A stretch of DNA of 64,000 nucleotides from Pedobacter sp. Leaf176 (GCF_001424305.1 NZ_LMPD01000003.1:1-64000); one strand, 5' to 3'; positions 8,522 to 18,724 are shown, counted from the stretch's first letter. Program-made: numbers and translations. Notes: a model not told the origin generated them from the letters alone.

Positions 8522-9520
8522 TTGGAGCGTTCAGAAAACAACCTAAAAGTATTAATCGATAAAATCTCGCTGTTAAAAGACGAAATACAGAAAGTAATTG
8601 TAGGGCAAGATGTTATTATAGAAGAAATGTTAATTGCATTAATGGCCGGCGGCCATTGTCTTTTAGAAGGTGTACCCGGTTTAGCTAAAACTTTGATGGT
8701 AAAAACCATGTCGCAGGCTTTGGATCTCTCCTTCCGGAGGATTCAGTTTACGCCCGATTTAATGCCGACAGATATTGTGGGAACGGAGATCCTGGAGGAA
8801 GACCATGTAACAGGCAAGCGGTTTTTCAAATTTAATAAGGGACCGTTGTTTGCCAATATTGTTTTGGCAGATGAAGTGAACCGGACGCCGCCGAAAACAC
8901 AATCGGCACTTTTGGAAGCGATGCAGGAATTTGAGGTTACCTATGGCGGACAAACCTACCCCTTAGACCGGCCGTTTTTTATACTTGCCACACAAAACCC
9001 GATTGAACAGGCCGGCACCTATCCCCTTCCGGAGGCGCAGCTAGATCGTTTTCTTTTGTACATTAAAATAGGCTACCCTACGGCCCAGGAAGAAGCAAAG
9101 ATTTTAAGCAGCACCACAGGAAGTAAAAAAGCAGTCATCAACCCGATTATCGGCGCGGAAGAAATCAAAGAATTGCAGGCAATAACCAGGGAAATCAGCA
9201 TCAGCGATGATTTGGTGACTTATGTAAGTGAGCTCATCCGTGCAACCCGGCCAGATACAAGTCCAGTGGCTTTTGTTAAAGAATGGGTACGTTGGGGCGC
9301 GGGGCCACGGGCTGGCCAGGCCTTAATTTTAACAGCAAAAGCAAGGGCCTTATTCAAAGGCAGGTACGCCGTTATTTTAGAAGATTTGCAAACAATGGCC
9401 TACCCCGTACTTCGCCATAGGGTTTTAATGAACTTTAAGGCCGAAGCCGAAAATGTATCGGCTGATAAAGTAACTGACGAATTGATCAAGGCAATTTCGA
9501 AACCAAAAGCCAGCATCTAA
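8522..9520 (+). CDS. MoxR-family AAA+ ATPase (TTG start)
   Basis: 332 residues with Walker A GVPGLAKT at 50-57 and Walker B LADEVNR with D116-E117, plus the lid domain of the MoxR group. MoxR ATPases act as chaperones that assemble or activate partner complexes, usually with a DUF58 or von Willebrand A protein, and the next gene supplies one. The frame opens only two codons before the TTG at 8522 and the family's normal N terminus is reached only with this TTG, so it is the likely start; the first Met comes too late, at residue 36. The stop codon overlaps the DUF58 start by one base. Confidence 0.95.
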   Translation: MERSENNLKVLIDKISLLKDEIQKVIVGQDVIIEEMLIALMAGGHCLLEGVPGLAKTLMVKTMSQALDLSFRRIQFTPDLMPTDIVGTEILEEDHVTGKRFFKFNKGPLFANIVLADEVNRTPPKTQSALLEAMQEFEVTYGGQTYPLDRPFFILATQNPIEQAGTYPLPEAQLDRFLLYIKIGYPTAQEEAKILSSTTGSKKAVINPIIGAEEIKELQAITREISISDDLVTYVSELIRATRPDTSPVAFVKEWVRWGAGPRAGQALILTAKARALFKGRYAVILEDLQTMAYPVLRHRVLMNFKAEAENVSADKVTDELIKAISKPKASI

Positions 9521-10407
9521 TGAGTAAACTACTCGATCCGAAAGTATTAATGGCCATTAAGGAACTGAATTTATCGGCAAAGATGACGATTGACGGTTTT
9601 ATGAACGGCATTAACAAAAGCACAATTAAGGGCGCCGGATTGGAGTTCAGCCAATACAGGAGTTACCAGCCGGGCGATGATTTAAGGTCGCTGGATTGGA
9701 AAATGTTTGCCCGGTCTGACCGCTATTACATTCGCGAATCGGAAGTTGAAACCAATATTGCAGTTCGTATTCTGATTGATGCCAGCGCCTCAATGAACCA
9801 CAGCGATGGTGATTTTACGAAAATAGATTATGCGAAATACCTCGGCGCTTCATTAGCCTATTTAGCAAATTTACAAGGTGATGCAATCGGATTATACGTT
9901 TTCCGGAATTCGGGAATTTTCTCCATGACGCCTAAACAGGATTTTCAACATCTGGCCAGGTTGTTTTATCAACTGGAAAGTATAAATCCCGATGGCAATT
10001 TTACCCAACCCATACACTACAAGGAACTGTTTGCAGGCAGCCAGAAAAGGGAACTCCTGGTTTTCGCGACAGATTTATACCAGAAAGAGGATGAAATCAT
10101 TCACCTGCTTGATACTTTGAATACACTCAGACATGAAATTGTAGTTTTCCATGTGTTTGCAAGGAATGAACTTGATTTGGACTTTAAAGGTTACAGCACT
10201 TTCGAAGATTTGGAAACTGGCGAAACCATACAAATTGATCAAACAAAAGCAAGAAGGGTGTACAAAAGCAAGCTTGCAAATTACCTGGAAGAAACTCGCG
10301 TTAAAATGCTCGACAGAAGGATTTTCTACAGGACAATTTGTACCGATGAACCTTTAGACCAGGCTTTAAGGGATTTTTTAAAACAAAGAAGTAAACTTAG
10401 AATTTAG
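9520..10407 (+). CDS. DUF58 domain protein (von Willebrand A-like MoxR partner)
   Basis: 295 residues. The DUF58 core is clear: SQYRSYQPGDDLRSLDWKMF near residue 50, followed by an RESEVET segment. A vWA-like fold continues with a DASASM stretch, a D-x-S-x-S metal-ion site, near residue 85. No membrane segment is present, so it should be cytoplasmic and may be the direct substrate or adaptor of the MoxR ATPase. Start ATG overlaps the MoxR stop by one base, indicating translational coupling. Confidence 0.93.
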   Translation: MSKLLDPKVLMAIKELNLSAKMTIDGFMNGINKSTIKGAGLEFSQYRSYQPGDDLRSLDWKMFARSDRYYIRESEVETNIAVRILIDASASMNHSDGDFTKIDYAKYLGASLAYLANLQGDAIGLYVFRNSGIFSMTPKQDFQHLARLFYQLESINPDGNFTQPIHYKELFAGSQKRELLVFATDLYQKEDEIIHLLDTLNTLRHEIVVFHVFARNELDLDFKGYSTFEDLETGETIQIDQTKARRVYKSKLANYLEETRVKMLDRRIFYRTICTDEPLDQALRDFLKQRSKLRI

Positions 10408-10409
10408 CC

Positions 10410-11774
10410 GTGCAGTTTTTATATCCCATAGGTTTATTGTCGCTTGCCGGTATAATTGTACCGCTCATCATTCACTTGTGGAATGTTAAACAAAGCAAAA
10501 CGCTGAGAATTGGCAGCATAGCTTTATTAGCTGAAAGCGCCCCTGCGAGCTCGAAAAGTTTTAAAATAAACGATTGGCTTTTATTCCTGTTGCGCTGCCT
10601 GCTTATCCTCTTGGCCGCCTTTATTCTTGCACAGCCTTTTCTAAAAAGAATAGTTTCAGCGAAAAATACAGGTTGGATTTTAGTTGAAAAATCAAATTTT
10701 CCAGGGGTATATAAAGATAACCGCAAAGCCATTGATTCATTGACCAAGCTGGGTTATGAAATTCATGATTTCAACGTTGGTTTCAACAGGATAAACCTAA
10801 AGGATACAGCAAATACCGATAAAACCGATGCGAATTCATTGAGTTATACATCGCTGCTAAACCAGTTAAATATGCTCTTACCGTCGGGAAGCAAGGTATG
10901 CCTTTTTGCAGATGAGCGTTTGAGTACGATTGGCTACCAACTTCCTGAAATCTCTTATAAACTGAATTGGAACCCATTAAATCAGGCAGACACAATGAGC
11001 AGCTGGATAACGGATTATGCTGGGAAAAAGTACGAAGCAAAATCAAATCCATCCGCTACCGTTTACACGGCTATTAATACCGATGTACCGCCACTTAAAG
11101 TGGCCGTTTACGAAGCTTCGGGAAACGCAGACAGAAAATATTTAATCGCTGCCCTAAATGCAATTGCCGGTTTCAGCGGAAGGCAACTGGAACTTAATCC
11201 AAATGGAAAAGTTGCAATCGGTTTCTGGTTATCTGATGAGCCTGTCTCAGTAGATTTCAAATCTGCCATTGATACAAATGGAAGCTTATTTCAATATGAG
11301 AAAGGAAAAGTAATTACAGAAAATTCTTTCTTAAATATGGAGGGTAAAAAAATCCCTTTTACGAAGCGGATTGAAACACCGAAATCTTTAAAGAAAACCT
11401 GGACAGATGGTTTTGGAAACAGCATTTTAGCCATTGAACATAGTAATAGAGCAACAGTATATCATTTTTACAGCCGTTTAAACCCACAATGGAATCAATT
11501 GGTATGGGATGAAGTTTTTGTTAAAGCCTTGATGCCAATTGTACTCAATAATGAAAAAGTGGAAGATTTTGGCTTTGAAGATAATAAAGCAGACCAAAGG
11601 CGATTTGCCCTGAGCCAAAGCAGGATCATTCAAGATAATAAAATGGCAGCTGCGACTAAAACCAATCGAAATGAACCGCTTAGTAAAATATTCTGGATTG
11701 TTGGTTTTGTAATTTTTATTGCCGAACGTATTTTATCCTACAGGAAAAAAAATATAGTGTATGTTAAAAACTGA
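10410..11774 (+). CDS. BatA-like membrane protein (GTG start)
   Basis: 454 residues. Residues 1-80 form the aerotolerance-type N-terminal domain: MQFLYPIGLLSLAGIIVPLIIHL, shown here as a hydrophobic segment from residue 3, and a second membrane segment near 58-78. A large soluble region follows and a third hydrophobic segment lies near residue 430. The von Willebrand MIDAS site of true BatA is not evident. The GTG at 10410 comes two bases after the DUF58 stop, and the end overlaps the next gene by 14 bases, so the genes are tightly coupled. It is probably the inner-membrane anchor of a MoxR/DUF58 assembly; the exact role is unknown. Confidence 0.85.
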   Translation: MQFLYPIGLLSLAGIIVPLIIHLWNVKQSKTLRIGSIALLAESAPASSKSFKINDWLLFLLRCLLILLAAFILAQPFLKRIVSAKNTGWILVEKSNFPGVYKDNRKAIDSLTKLGYEIHDFNVGFNRINLKDTANTDKTDANSLSYTSLLNQLNMLLPSGSKVCLFADERLSTIGYQLPEISYKLNWNPLNQADTMSSWITDYAGKKYEAKSNPSATVYTAINTDVPPLKVAVYEASGNADRKYLIAALNAIAGFSGRQLELNPNGKVAIGFWLSDEPVSVDFKSAIDTNGSLFQYEKGKVITENSFLNMEGKKIPFTKRIETPKSLKKTWTDGFGNSILAIEHSNRATVYHFYSRLNPQWNQLVWDEVFVKALMPIVLNNEKVEDFGFEDNKADQRRFALSQSRIIQDNKMAAATKTNRNEPLSKIFWIVGFVIFIAERILSYRKKNIVYVKN

Positions 11775-13893
11775 AGGACAAAATTGGATTCATAGCTTAA
11801 GAATGAAGTGGATAACGCTTCATCTAGTCCTGGCTTTTGTAATTAGCCTTGCAATCGCGCTGGTTTTGTCGGCAGTTGCAGTTACCTTACTGCACCTGCC
11901 TTTGTTAATCTCCGCAGTCATTTTCGCTGTTGTATTGGTCACTGCCTTATTTGCCTATCCAATATGGAAAACAAAGGATAGGGATTTCTGTAGGTATGCT
12001 AACAATAAATATCCCGAATTAGAGGAAAGCGCCGATTTATTTCTGCAAAATCCGGCGGAGTTATCGATGCTGCAGCAATTACAGCTCAGCAGGATAGAAC
12101 ATAGAATTGCTCAAATTGGTGGGCCAAAAGAACCGCTTAAAAGGCTTTATGTTGGCTTCGCCATCCTTTTAGCTGGTATATTAATGAGTTTTGCCATCAC
12201 CAAAATCCCACAAGTCCAAAAAGTATATCAATCCAATGCTTCGAAACATGAAGCCCTTCCTGTGATAAAAGAAAATATTCCTGCTGAAATTTCAGATTTC
12301 AGCGCAACAATAATTCCGCCTGCCTATACCGGGCAACCTGAACGCCGGCAAAAGCAGTTTTCAATTAAGGCAGAAACCGGTGCTAAAATCAACTGGACAA
12401 TTGAAACCAATATTGCCATCAAAAAATTGAAAATCATTTTTAATGATAAGGAATCGATTTCACTTAAACCTATTAATAACGAGCGAACCAGCTGGTTCTT
12501 TTCTAAAAACATAGAAAAATCGGGTTTTTACCAATTGGATTTAGACGGTAAAAAATCAGACTTATACCAATTGGAGGCTGTTGCGGATCTGCCTGTAACG
12601 ATTAAAATAACGCAACCTAAACAACATACCACCATCGATATCGGCCAGCCACAAAGAATCACTTTAAAGGCGGCTTTAACGGATGACTACGGTATTAACG
12701 ATGCCTTTATTTCAGCCACGCTGGCAAGTGGAAAAGGGGAAGGCGTTAGTTTCACGGAGCAGAAATTAAGTTTCAATACCCGTTTTAACAACCAAAAAAA
12801 TATCGCTTTAAGCAAGCAAATCGATTTGAAAAGCCTCGGTATGAAACCTGGCGATGAACTTTACTTTTTTATTAAAGCGATGGATAACCATGGCCAGTCC
12901 AGCCGTTCGGATGTCTATTTTGTTTCCATTGTGGATACGACCGAGCTCATGAGTATGGCCGGTATGACCAATGGCGTAAACCTGGTTCCGGAATATTTCA
13001 GAAGTCAAAGGCAGATCATTATTGACACAGAAAAATTATTAAAAGAACAATCCACGCTTTCTGCTGCTATTTTTAAAACCCGTAGTAACGATTTAGGGAT
13101 CGATCAAAAGCTATTGAGGTTACGTTATGGCCAGTTTTTGGGCGAAGAGAATGAAACCGAAATTGGTGGTGATCACGACGACCATGATGAACATACTGAA
13201 GGCAAGAGCGAGCAGGAAAAATTCGGTGATGTTACGGCAATTATGGATAAATATGCGCACAAACACGATATCGCAGAAGACGCAACTTTTTTCGAACCGG
13301 AAATGAAAGCGCAATTAAAGGCCGTTTTAACGGAAATGTGGAATTCAGAGTTGCGTTTAAGAACTTACAAACCGCAGGAAGCATTGCCTTACGAGTATAA
13401 AGCATTGAGGTTATTAAAAGATTTGCAGCAAAAATCGAGGGCTTATGTGGCCAAAACTACGGTTAAAACGGCCACATTAAAACCCGAAAAACGACTTAGC
13501 GGTGAACTGGATAAAATAACACAACCCGTTCAACAAATGTCGGCAGCGCAGAAAGACCTGAGAACTGGAAATCTAAAAATTGCACTGGCCTTATTGGAAA
13601 GCCGGAAATCGGGCAAAAGATTTGCAGAAGTGGATAGATTTTTATTGAGCGACACAGAAAAATATATGATTGGCGCAGCGGCAGATAATCCTGCGACTTA
13701 CCTGAATGCATTGGCGAGTTTGAGGCGGCTATCTGGAAGTAAAACGCTGCAAATAAAAGATGTTGATGTTGTTCAACAGGCGATACAAAAAATGATTAAA
13801 GGTGAATCGGCAAGGCCGCAAATAAAAACTGCGCTTCCTGCATCAGCATTGTATCAAAACTATTTTAATAACCTTAACAGAGCAGGCCGGTAA
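11761..13893 (+). CDS. DUF4175-like membrane protein with His/Asp-rich loop
   Basis: 710 residues with two membrane segments near 20-65 and another near 130-150, then a long periplasmic region containing an Ig-like stretch (FSATIIPPAYTGQPE, about 185) and a helical C-terminal half. This resembles the DUF4175 proteins that accompany MoxR/DUF58 genes in Bacteroidetes and Alphaproteobacteria. At about residues 465-480 there is a strongly acidic His-rich loop (GGDHDDHDEHTEG) that looks able to bind metal ions. It overlaps the previous gene by 14 bases and the next gene begins two bases after its stop. Function unknown. Confidence 0.8.
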   Translation: MLKTEGQNWIHSLRMKWITLHLVLAFVISLAIALVLSAVAVTLLHLPLLISAVIFAVVLVTALFAYPIWKTKDRDFCRYANNKYPELEESADLFLQNPAELSMLQQLQLSRIEHRIAQIGGPKEPLKRLYVGFAILLAGILMSFAITKIPQVQKVYQSNASKHEALPVIKENIPAEISDFSATIIPPAYTGQPERRQKQFSIKAETGAKINWTIETNIAIKKLKIIFNDKESISLKPINNERTSWFFSKNIEKSGFYQLDLDGKKSDLYQLEAVADLPVTIKITQPKQHTTIDIGQPQRITLKAALTDDYGINDAFISATLASGKGEGVSFTEQKLSFNTRFNNQKNIALSKQIDLKSLGMKPGDELYFFIKAMDNHGQSSRSDVYFVSIVDTTELMSMAGMTNGVNLVPEYFRSQRQIIIDTEKLLKEQSTLSAAIFKTRSNDLGIDQKLLRLRYGQFLGEENETEIGGDHDDHDEHTEGKSEQEKFGDVTAIMDKYAHKHDIAEDATFFEPEMKAQLKAVLTEMWNSELRLRTYKPQEALPYEYKALRLLKDLQQKSRAYVAKTTVKTATLKPEKRLSGELDKITQPVQQMSAAQKDLRTGNLKIALALLESRKSGKRFAEVDRFLLSDTEKYMIGAAADNPATYLNALASLRRLSGSKTLQIKDVDVVQQAIQKMIKGESARPQIKTALPASALYQNYFNNLNRAGR

Positions 13894-13895
13894 AT

Positions 13896-15683
13896 ATGGA
13901 ATTCAAATATATTGTTCTGATTTTATCGATGCTTTTAATGGTTTTTATGCTGTATAAAGAAATCAACAAGACTAAGAAAGCCAGGTTGTTCTGGCGAATT
14001 CTGGCGAGTATCCTGGCTGTTTCCTGTTTCGCTTTACTTGTTATTCCAATAAAATACAATTCAAGCTTAAAGCAAAACGCCAACGAAATTACCTTGATTA
14101 CCGAAGGCACCCACCCTGATACTTTAGCGAGGGTCTCGGGAACAAAATATGCATTGGACTCCTCAGGTTCAAAAAGTAATAAGCTAATTTTTATTCCAGA
14201 CCTCTCCTATTTTCTTGCCACTCATAAAGACGTTAGAAAAGTCAACATTTACGGTAATGGATTGCCTGATGAGGAATTGGAAAACTTAATCGGTTATGAG
14301 TTAAATTTTCATCCATCAGAAATTCCAACCGGGATAATTTCCGCCAACTGGCAAGCCGAAATAAAAACCACAGAACAGCTTACTGTCCAGGGTATTTACC
14401 AAAACCGCAGTAAAAAAAATGTTAAGCTCTTACTTAAAGGATTGGGAACATCGATTGATTCCATTTCTGTTGATGGTAAATCCAACAAAAGCTTTTCTTT
14501 CAAAACCCGTCCAAAGCAAACCGGCAAAGCCATTTATCAATTAATTTCTTTTCAGGGGCAAGATACCCTTGCTAAAGAACCTGTTCCTTTCGCAGTGGGC
14601 GAGCAAACGCCGATGAAGATTTTGATACTGGCTTCGTTCCCGGATTTTGAATATAAATTTTTAAAAAAGTGGCTTTATGATAATCAATATTCTTTAGCGT
14701 TCAGAAGCCAGATAAGCAAAAATAAATACAGCTCGGATTTCCTGAATATGGATAAGCTGAACTTAAATCAAATTAACGGTAGCTCGTTAAGAAAGTTCGA
14801 TGTTTTGATAATTGATGAAGAAGAACTTGCTGCAATTACACCAGTTGAAAGAGCTGCCATAGATAATGCGGTGAACACTGGCCTGGGTTTATTTATCAGG
14901 ATTTCAAATTCAAAACCGTTAACACCATTAAGCGGCAGATTCGGTAGGGTTGAATCGCCGGCTGCGAAAGATAAACAACTCAACCTGGCAATTAAAAACG
15001 AGCAGTATAAATTTAGTAAATTACCATTAGAACAAACCTTGTATTTAAAACCTTCGCAAAATGACCAGGCTTTGGTTGCTGATGCAAGTGGAAAAATTTT
15101 AGTTAACAGTACCATCAAAGGCTCAGGAAAAATTTTGATATCTTCTTTGAGTACCACTTTCAACTGGTTACTTGCTGGCAAAATAAACGATTATACCACT
15201 TACTGGTCGGATATTTTATCGAAAGCAGCAAGGAAGAAAATTGAAGTTCAAACGTTAAAAATCGTTCCTCAGTTTGCATCCGTAAATAAACAGGCCAGGT
15301 TTATCGTCGACCTCAGTACACCAGGAAAAATCCCGACCTTAAAAATAGAGGAAACAAAATTAGCCCCGCGGCAAAACATTGAACTTCCTTTTGAATGGGA
15401 TGCTACTTTTTGGCCGACAAGAGCAGGATGGAATAATCTTTCGATAAATCAATCCAACGAATCTTTCTTTATTTACGAAAAAGAGGACTGGCTGGCATTA
15501 AAAAACCAGCAAACCCTAAATTCCACATTAAATTTTTTAGACAAATCCAACAACAAAGAAGCAAAAACCACAACAACGGCGATCATTGTACAGGAAAACC
15601 TTTCTCCATGGTGGTTTTTTATGGGGTTTTTAATCGCTTCCGCCTATTTATGGTTCGAATCTAGGATTATGGATAGAAAATAA
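13896..15683 (+). CDS. Membrane protein with glutamine-amidotransferase-like domain
   Basis: 595 residues. Two N-terminal membrane segments (about 4-22 and 32-52), a large periplasmic region, and a C-terminal membrane segment (about 572-590). The middle (about residues 230-350) reads like a class I glutamine-amidotransferase-like fold (ILILASFPDFEYKFL, then FDVLIIDEEEL), but I see no catalytic Cys, so it is probably a binding rather than an enzymatic domain. It is the fifth gene of the MoxR operon. Similar proteins of unknown function occupy this place in related clusters. Confidence 0.75.
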   Translation: MEFKYIVLILSMLLMVFMLYKEINKTKKARLFWRILASILAVSCFALLVIPIKYNSSLKQNANEITLITEGTHPDTLARVSGTKYALDSSGSKSNKLIFIPDLSYFLATHKDVRKVNIYGNGLPDEELENLIGYELNFHPSEIPTGIISANWQAEIKTTEQLTVQGIYQNRSKKNVKLLLKGLGTSIDSISVDGKSNKSFSFKTRPKQTGKAIYQLISFQGQDTLAKEPVPFAVGEQTPMKILILASFPDFEYKFLKKWLYDNQYSLAFRSQISKNKYSSDFLNMDKLNLNQINGSSLRKFDVLIIDEEELAAITPVERAAIDNAVNTGLGLFIRISNSKPLTPLSGRFGRVESPAAKDKQLNLAIKNEQYKFSKLPLEQTLYLKPSQNDQALVADASGKILVNSTIKGSGKILISSLSTTFNWLLAGKINDYTTYWSDILSKAARKKIEVQTLKIVPQFASVNKQARFIVDLSTPGKIPTLKIEETKLAPRQNIELPFEWDATFWPTRAGWNNLSINQSNESFFIYEKEDWLALKNQQTLNSTLNFLDKSNNKEAKTTTTAIIVQENLSPWWFFMGFLIASAYLWFESRIMDRK

Positions 15684-15710
15684 TTTGAAACTAAAATGTT
15701 ATAATCCAAT

Positions 15711-17405
15711 ATGCCAATTTTAGCTCACAATTGGCTATCTTGGAAACGTAAATCACCTAAACTGAACCAATTGAAAAGAAAAGATTTCCTTTATTTATCC
15801 GGAATGGGCATGGGCGCTTTGCTGCTTCCCGACCTTTCCGCATTCGGAACTCCAATAGATCCATTACAGGCGTTGGATGGAGTTGATGTAAAAATTAAAA
15901 AAGAGCTTGCAGATGTTGCGTTGAATGCTGCAAAATCCAAAGGGGCAACCTATGCTGACATTCGTATCGGCCGCTACCTGAACCAGTTTGTTGCAACCCG
16001 CGAAAAGCGTGTTCAAGGCGTAGCAAATACAGAATCTTATGGTGTCGGCATCCGTGTACTGGCCAATGGCTGCTGGGGTTTCGCTGCAACAAATAATGTA
16101 ACGAAAGATTCTATCGCCAAAGCCGCAGAACAAGCGGTTGCCGTTGCTAAAGCCAATTCAAAAATTCAGGGCGAACCTGTTCAGCTTGCCCCTCAAAAAG
16201 GTTATGGCGAAGTGAGCTGGAAAACACCAATTGAAATTAATGCTTTTGAAGTTCCTGTTAAGGAGAAAGTAGATTTGCTTTTAAATGTGAATGATGTCGC
16301 CATGCAGAATGGTGCAAACTTCGTCAATTCAGTCATATTTGCAGTTAATGAGCAGAAATACTTTGCATCCACAGATGGTTCATACATCGACCAGGATGTT
16401 CACCGCATTTATCCAAACTTCAATGTAACCCGGATCGACAGGGCGTCAGGACAATTCAAAACCCGTAACTCACTGAGTTCTCCAATGGGAAAAGGTTACG
16501 AGTATATGCATGCCCGTCCGGAAGATAAAGTGAGTGGCATTGTTACCCGTTACAAAGGCCGTTATGATATGCTTGAGGATGTTAAGGAGGCTGCCCGCGT
16601 TGCATCAGAAAAAATAAAAGCAAAATCTGTTGAACCGGGTAAATACGACCTGGTATTAGATCCTTCTCACCTTTGGTTAACCATTCACGAATCCGTTGGT
16701 CACCCTACGGAATTAGACCGCGTACTGGGCTACGAAGCAAATTACGCCGGTACAAGTTTCTTAACCCTGGATAAATGGGAATCGAAGAAATTCAAATTTG
16801 GTAGCGATAAAGTAAATATTGTGGCCGATAAAACCCAGGTTGGTTCCTTAGGCGCTGTTGGTTATGACGATGAAGGGGTAAAATGCAAAAAATGGGATTT
16901 GATTAAGGATGGTATGTTGGTAAGTTACCAGGCCATTCGCGATCAGGCACATATTATTGGCCTGACAGAATCAAACGGCTGTTGCTATTCACAAGGCTGG
17001 GACGATGTTCAGTTTCAGCGTATGCCGAACGTTTCACTTCAGCCTGGAAAAGAAAAGCTTTCGGTAGATGATATGATTAAAAATGTTGAAAAAGGCATTT
17101 ATATTATTGGCGATGGTAGTTTTTCAATCGATCAGCAACGTTACAATTTCCAGTTTGGCGGACAAATTTTCTATGAAATTAAAGAAGGAAAAATTGTTGG
17201 CATGCTAAACGATGTGGCTTACCAGGCAAATACACAGGAGTTTTGGAATTCCTGTAATGCAATTTGCGATGAAAGTGATTATCGTTTAGGCGGTTCTTTT
17301 AACGATGGAAAAGGACAACCAAGCCAGAGTAGTGCCGTTTCTCACGGAAGTTCGACTACAAGATTTAACGGAGTTAATGTTATTAATACAGCAAGAAAAA
17401 TATAA
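15711..17405 (+). CDS. tldD: TldD-family metalloprotease with Tat-like leader
   Basis: 564 residues from the ATG at 15711, but the true start may be the TTG at 15771 (544 residues), which aligns exactly with the paralogue at 19297 that also starts at TTG. The zinc site HESVGH sits at 326-331 (306-311 from the TTG), and a GCC segment near 425 may give the third ligand. The N terminus KRKDFLYLSGMGMG followed by a hydrophobic stretch ending in SAFG resembles a twin-arginine export signal. TldD and TldE normally form a heterodimeric protease that degrades or processes peptides in the cytoplasm, so an export signal is unusual. TldE follows two bases downstream. Confidence 0.93.
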   Translation: MPILAHNWLSWKRKSPKLNQLKRKDFLYLSGMGMGALLLPDLSAFGTPIDPLQALDGVDVKIKKELADVALNAAKSKGATYADIRIGRYLNQFVATREKRVQGVANTESYGVGIRVLANGCWGFAATNNVTKDSIAKAAEQAVAVAKANSKIQGEPVQLAPQKGYGEVSWKTPIEINAFEVPVKEKVDLLLNVNDVAMQNGANFVNSVIFAVNEQKYFASTDGSYIDQDVHRIYPNFNVTRIDRASGQFKTRNSLSSPMGKGYEYMHARPEDKVSGIVTRYKGRYDMLEDVKEAARVASEKIKAKSVEPGKYDLVLDPSHLWLTIHESVGHPTELDRVLGYEANYAGTSFLTLDKWESKKFKFGSDKVNIVADKTQVGSLGAVGYDDEGVKCKKWDLIKDGMLVSYQAIRDQAHIIGLTESNGCCYSQGWDDVQFQRMPNVSLQPGKEKLSVDDMIKNVEKGIYIIGDGSFSIDQQRYNFQFGGQIFYEIKEGKIVGMLNDVAYQANTQEFWNSCNAICDESDYRLGGSFNDGKGQPSQSSAVSHGSSTTRFNGVNVINTARKI

Positions 17406-17407
17406 TT

Positions 17408-18724
17408 ATGGCCCTATTAAGTAAAGAAGAAGCCCAGGCAATTTTAAAAAAGGTAGTCGGTTTTTCAAAAGCCGATTTTTGCGAAGTAAGCTTAAGAGGT
17501 TCTGATGGCGGAAACATTCGTTATGCCCGCAATGCGGTATCAACAGCAGGACAAATCAGTACCATGAGTTTAGGTGTAAGCTCAACTTATGGAAAAAAAA
17601 CAGGTTCGGCAACGATTAACGAATTCGATGACGCATCGCTTGAAAAAGTGGTTCGACGAGCTGAAGAGCTGGCGATGCTTGCCCCGGAAAATCCAGAGTT
17701 CATGCCACTTTTAGGTCCGCAGACTTTTGCTGAATCAAAAACATTCAATGCAAATACCGCAGCCATGACGCCTGATACCAGGGCAGAAATGGTGGGTAAG
17801 AGTTTAAGCGTTTCCAAAGCGGCGGGTTTGGATGCTGCAGGTTTCCTGGAAAATTCGACCAGTTTCAACGCAGTAATGAATTCAAAAGGTTTATTTGCCT
17901 ACAATAAAGGAACAAATGTATCTTTCTCGGTAACGGTTAGAAACAAGCAGGGAACCGGCTCAGGTTATGTAGAGCAGGATTTTAATGACCTCGCCAAAAT
18001 GGATACACTTGCACTCAGTAAAATCGCAGCAAGCAAAGCTAACGGTTCAGCAGGCGCAAAAGCGATTGAACCTGGAAAATATACCGTAATTCTAGAACCA
18101 CTTGCGGCCAGCGATATGCTTGGTAATATGTTCAGGGGGTTTGATGCCCGCAGTGCAGACGAAGGCAGAAGTTTTATGAGCAAAAAAGGTGGTGGCACCC
18201 GTTTAGGCGAACAACTCTTTTCGGAGAATGTAAACATCTATTCCGATCCCCTTAACCCGGAATTGCCGTCCTTAACCTGGACCGGAGACGGATTACCTGT
18301 AAAAAGAACACAATGGGTAGAGAAAGGTGTGGTTAAAAATTTATCTTATTCCAGGTATTGGGCTGCCCAGAAGAATGCTCAACCACTTCCTTTTAGCAGA
18401 AGCATTGTAATGGAAGGCGGAACGCAATCGCTTGAAGATTTAATCAAAAGTACAGAAAAAGGCATTTTAGTAACCCGTTTCTGGTACATACGTTCTGTGG
18501 ATCCGCAAACGTTATTACTTACAGGTTTAACACGAGACGGTACTTTTTACATCGAAAATGGCGAAATCAAATTCCCGATTAAGAACTTCAGGTTTAATGA
18601 AAGTCCGGTTATTATGCTTAACAATGTTGAAGCATTGGGCAAACCGGTAAGAACTGGAAGCGGACTGATTCCGCCGATGAAAATCCGCGATTTTACCTTC
18701 ACATCCTTATCAGATGCGATTTAA
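17408..18724 (+). CDS. tldE: TldE/PmbA-family protein
   Basis: 438 residues, the length expected for TldE (PmbA), the non-zinc partner of TldD. It shows the family start (an EEAQAILKKVVGFSKADFCE-type helix followed by a strand) and the C-terminal GLIPPMKIRDFTF segment, and lacks HExxxH, as expected. No signal peptide is visible, in contrast with both TldD copies in this window. It starts two bases after the TldD stop, and closes the MoxR operon before a block of palindromic repeats. Confidence 0.93.
   Translation: MALLSKEEAQAILKKVVGFSKADFCEVSLRGSDGGNIRYARNAVSTAGQISTMSLGVSSTYGKKTGSATINEFDDASLEKVVRRAEELAMLAPENPEFMPLLGPQTFAESKTFNANTAAMTPDTRAEMVGKSLSVSKAAGLDAAGFLENSTSFNAVMNSKGLFAYNKGTNVSFSVTVRNKQGTGSGYVEQDFNDLAKMDTLALSKIAASKANGSAGAKAIEPGKYTVILEPLAASDMLGNMFRGFDARSADEGRSFMSKKGGGTRLGEQLFSENVNIYSDPLNPELPSLTWTGDGLPVKRTQWVEKGVVKNLSYSRYWAAQKNAQPLPFSRSIVMEGGTQSLEDLIKSTEKGILVTRFWYIRSVDPQTLLLTGLTRDGTFYIENGEIKFPIKNFRFNESPVIMLNNVEALGKPVRTGSGLIPPMKIRDFTFTSLSDAI

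Noticed and set aside
15711..15770. First 20 codons of the tldD reading frame
   Set aside because: Kept only as an alternative start: alignment with the second copy favours the TTG at 15771.
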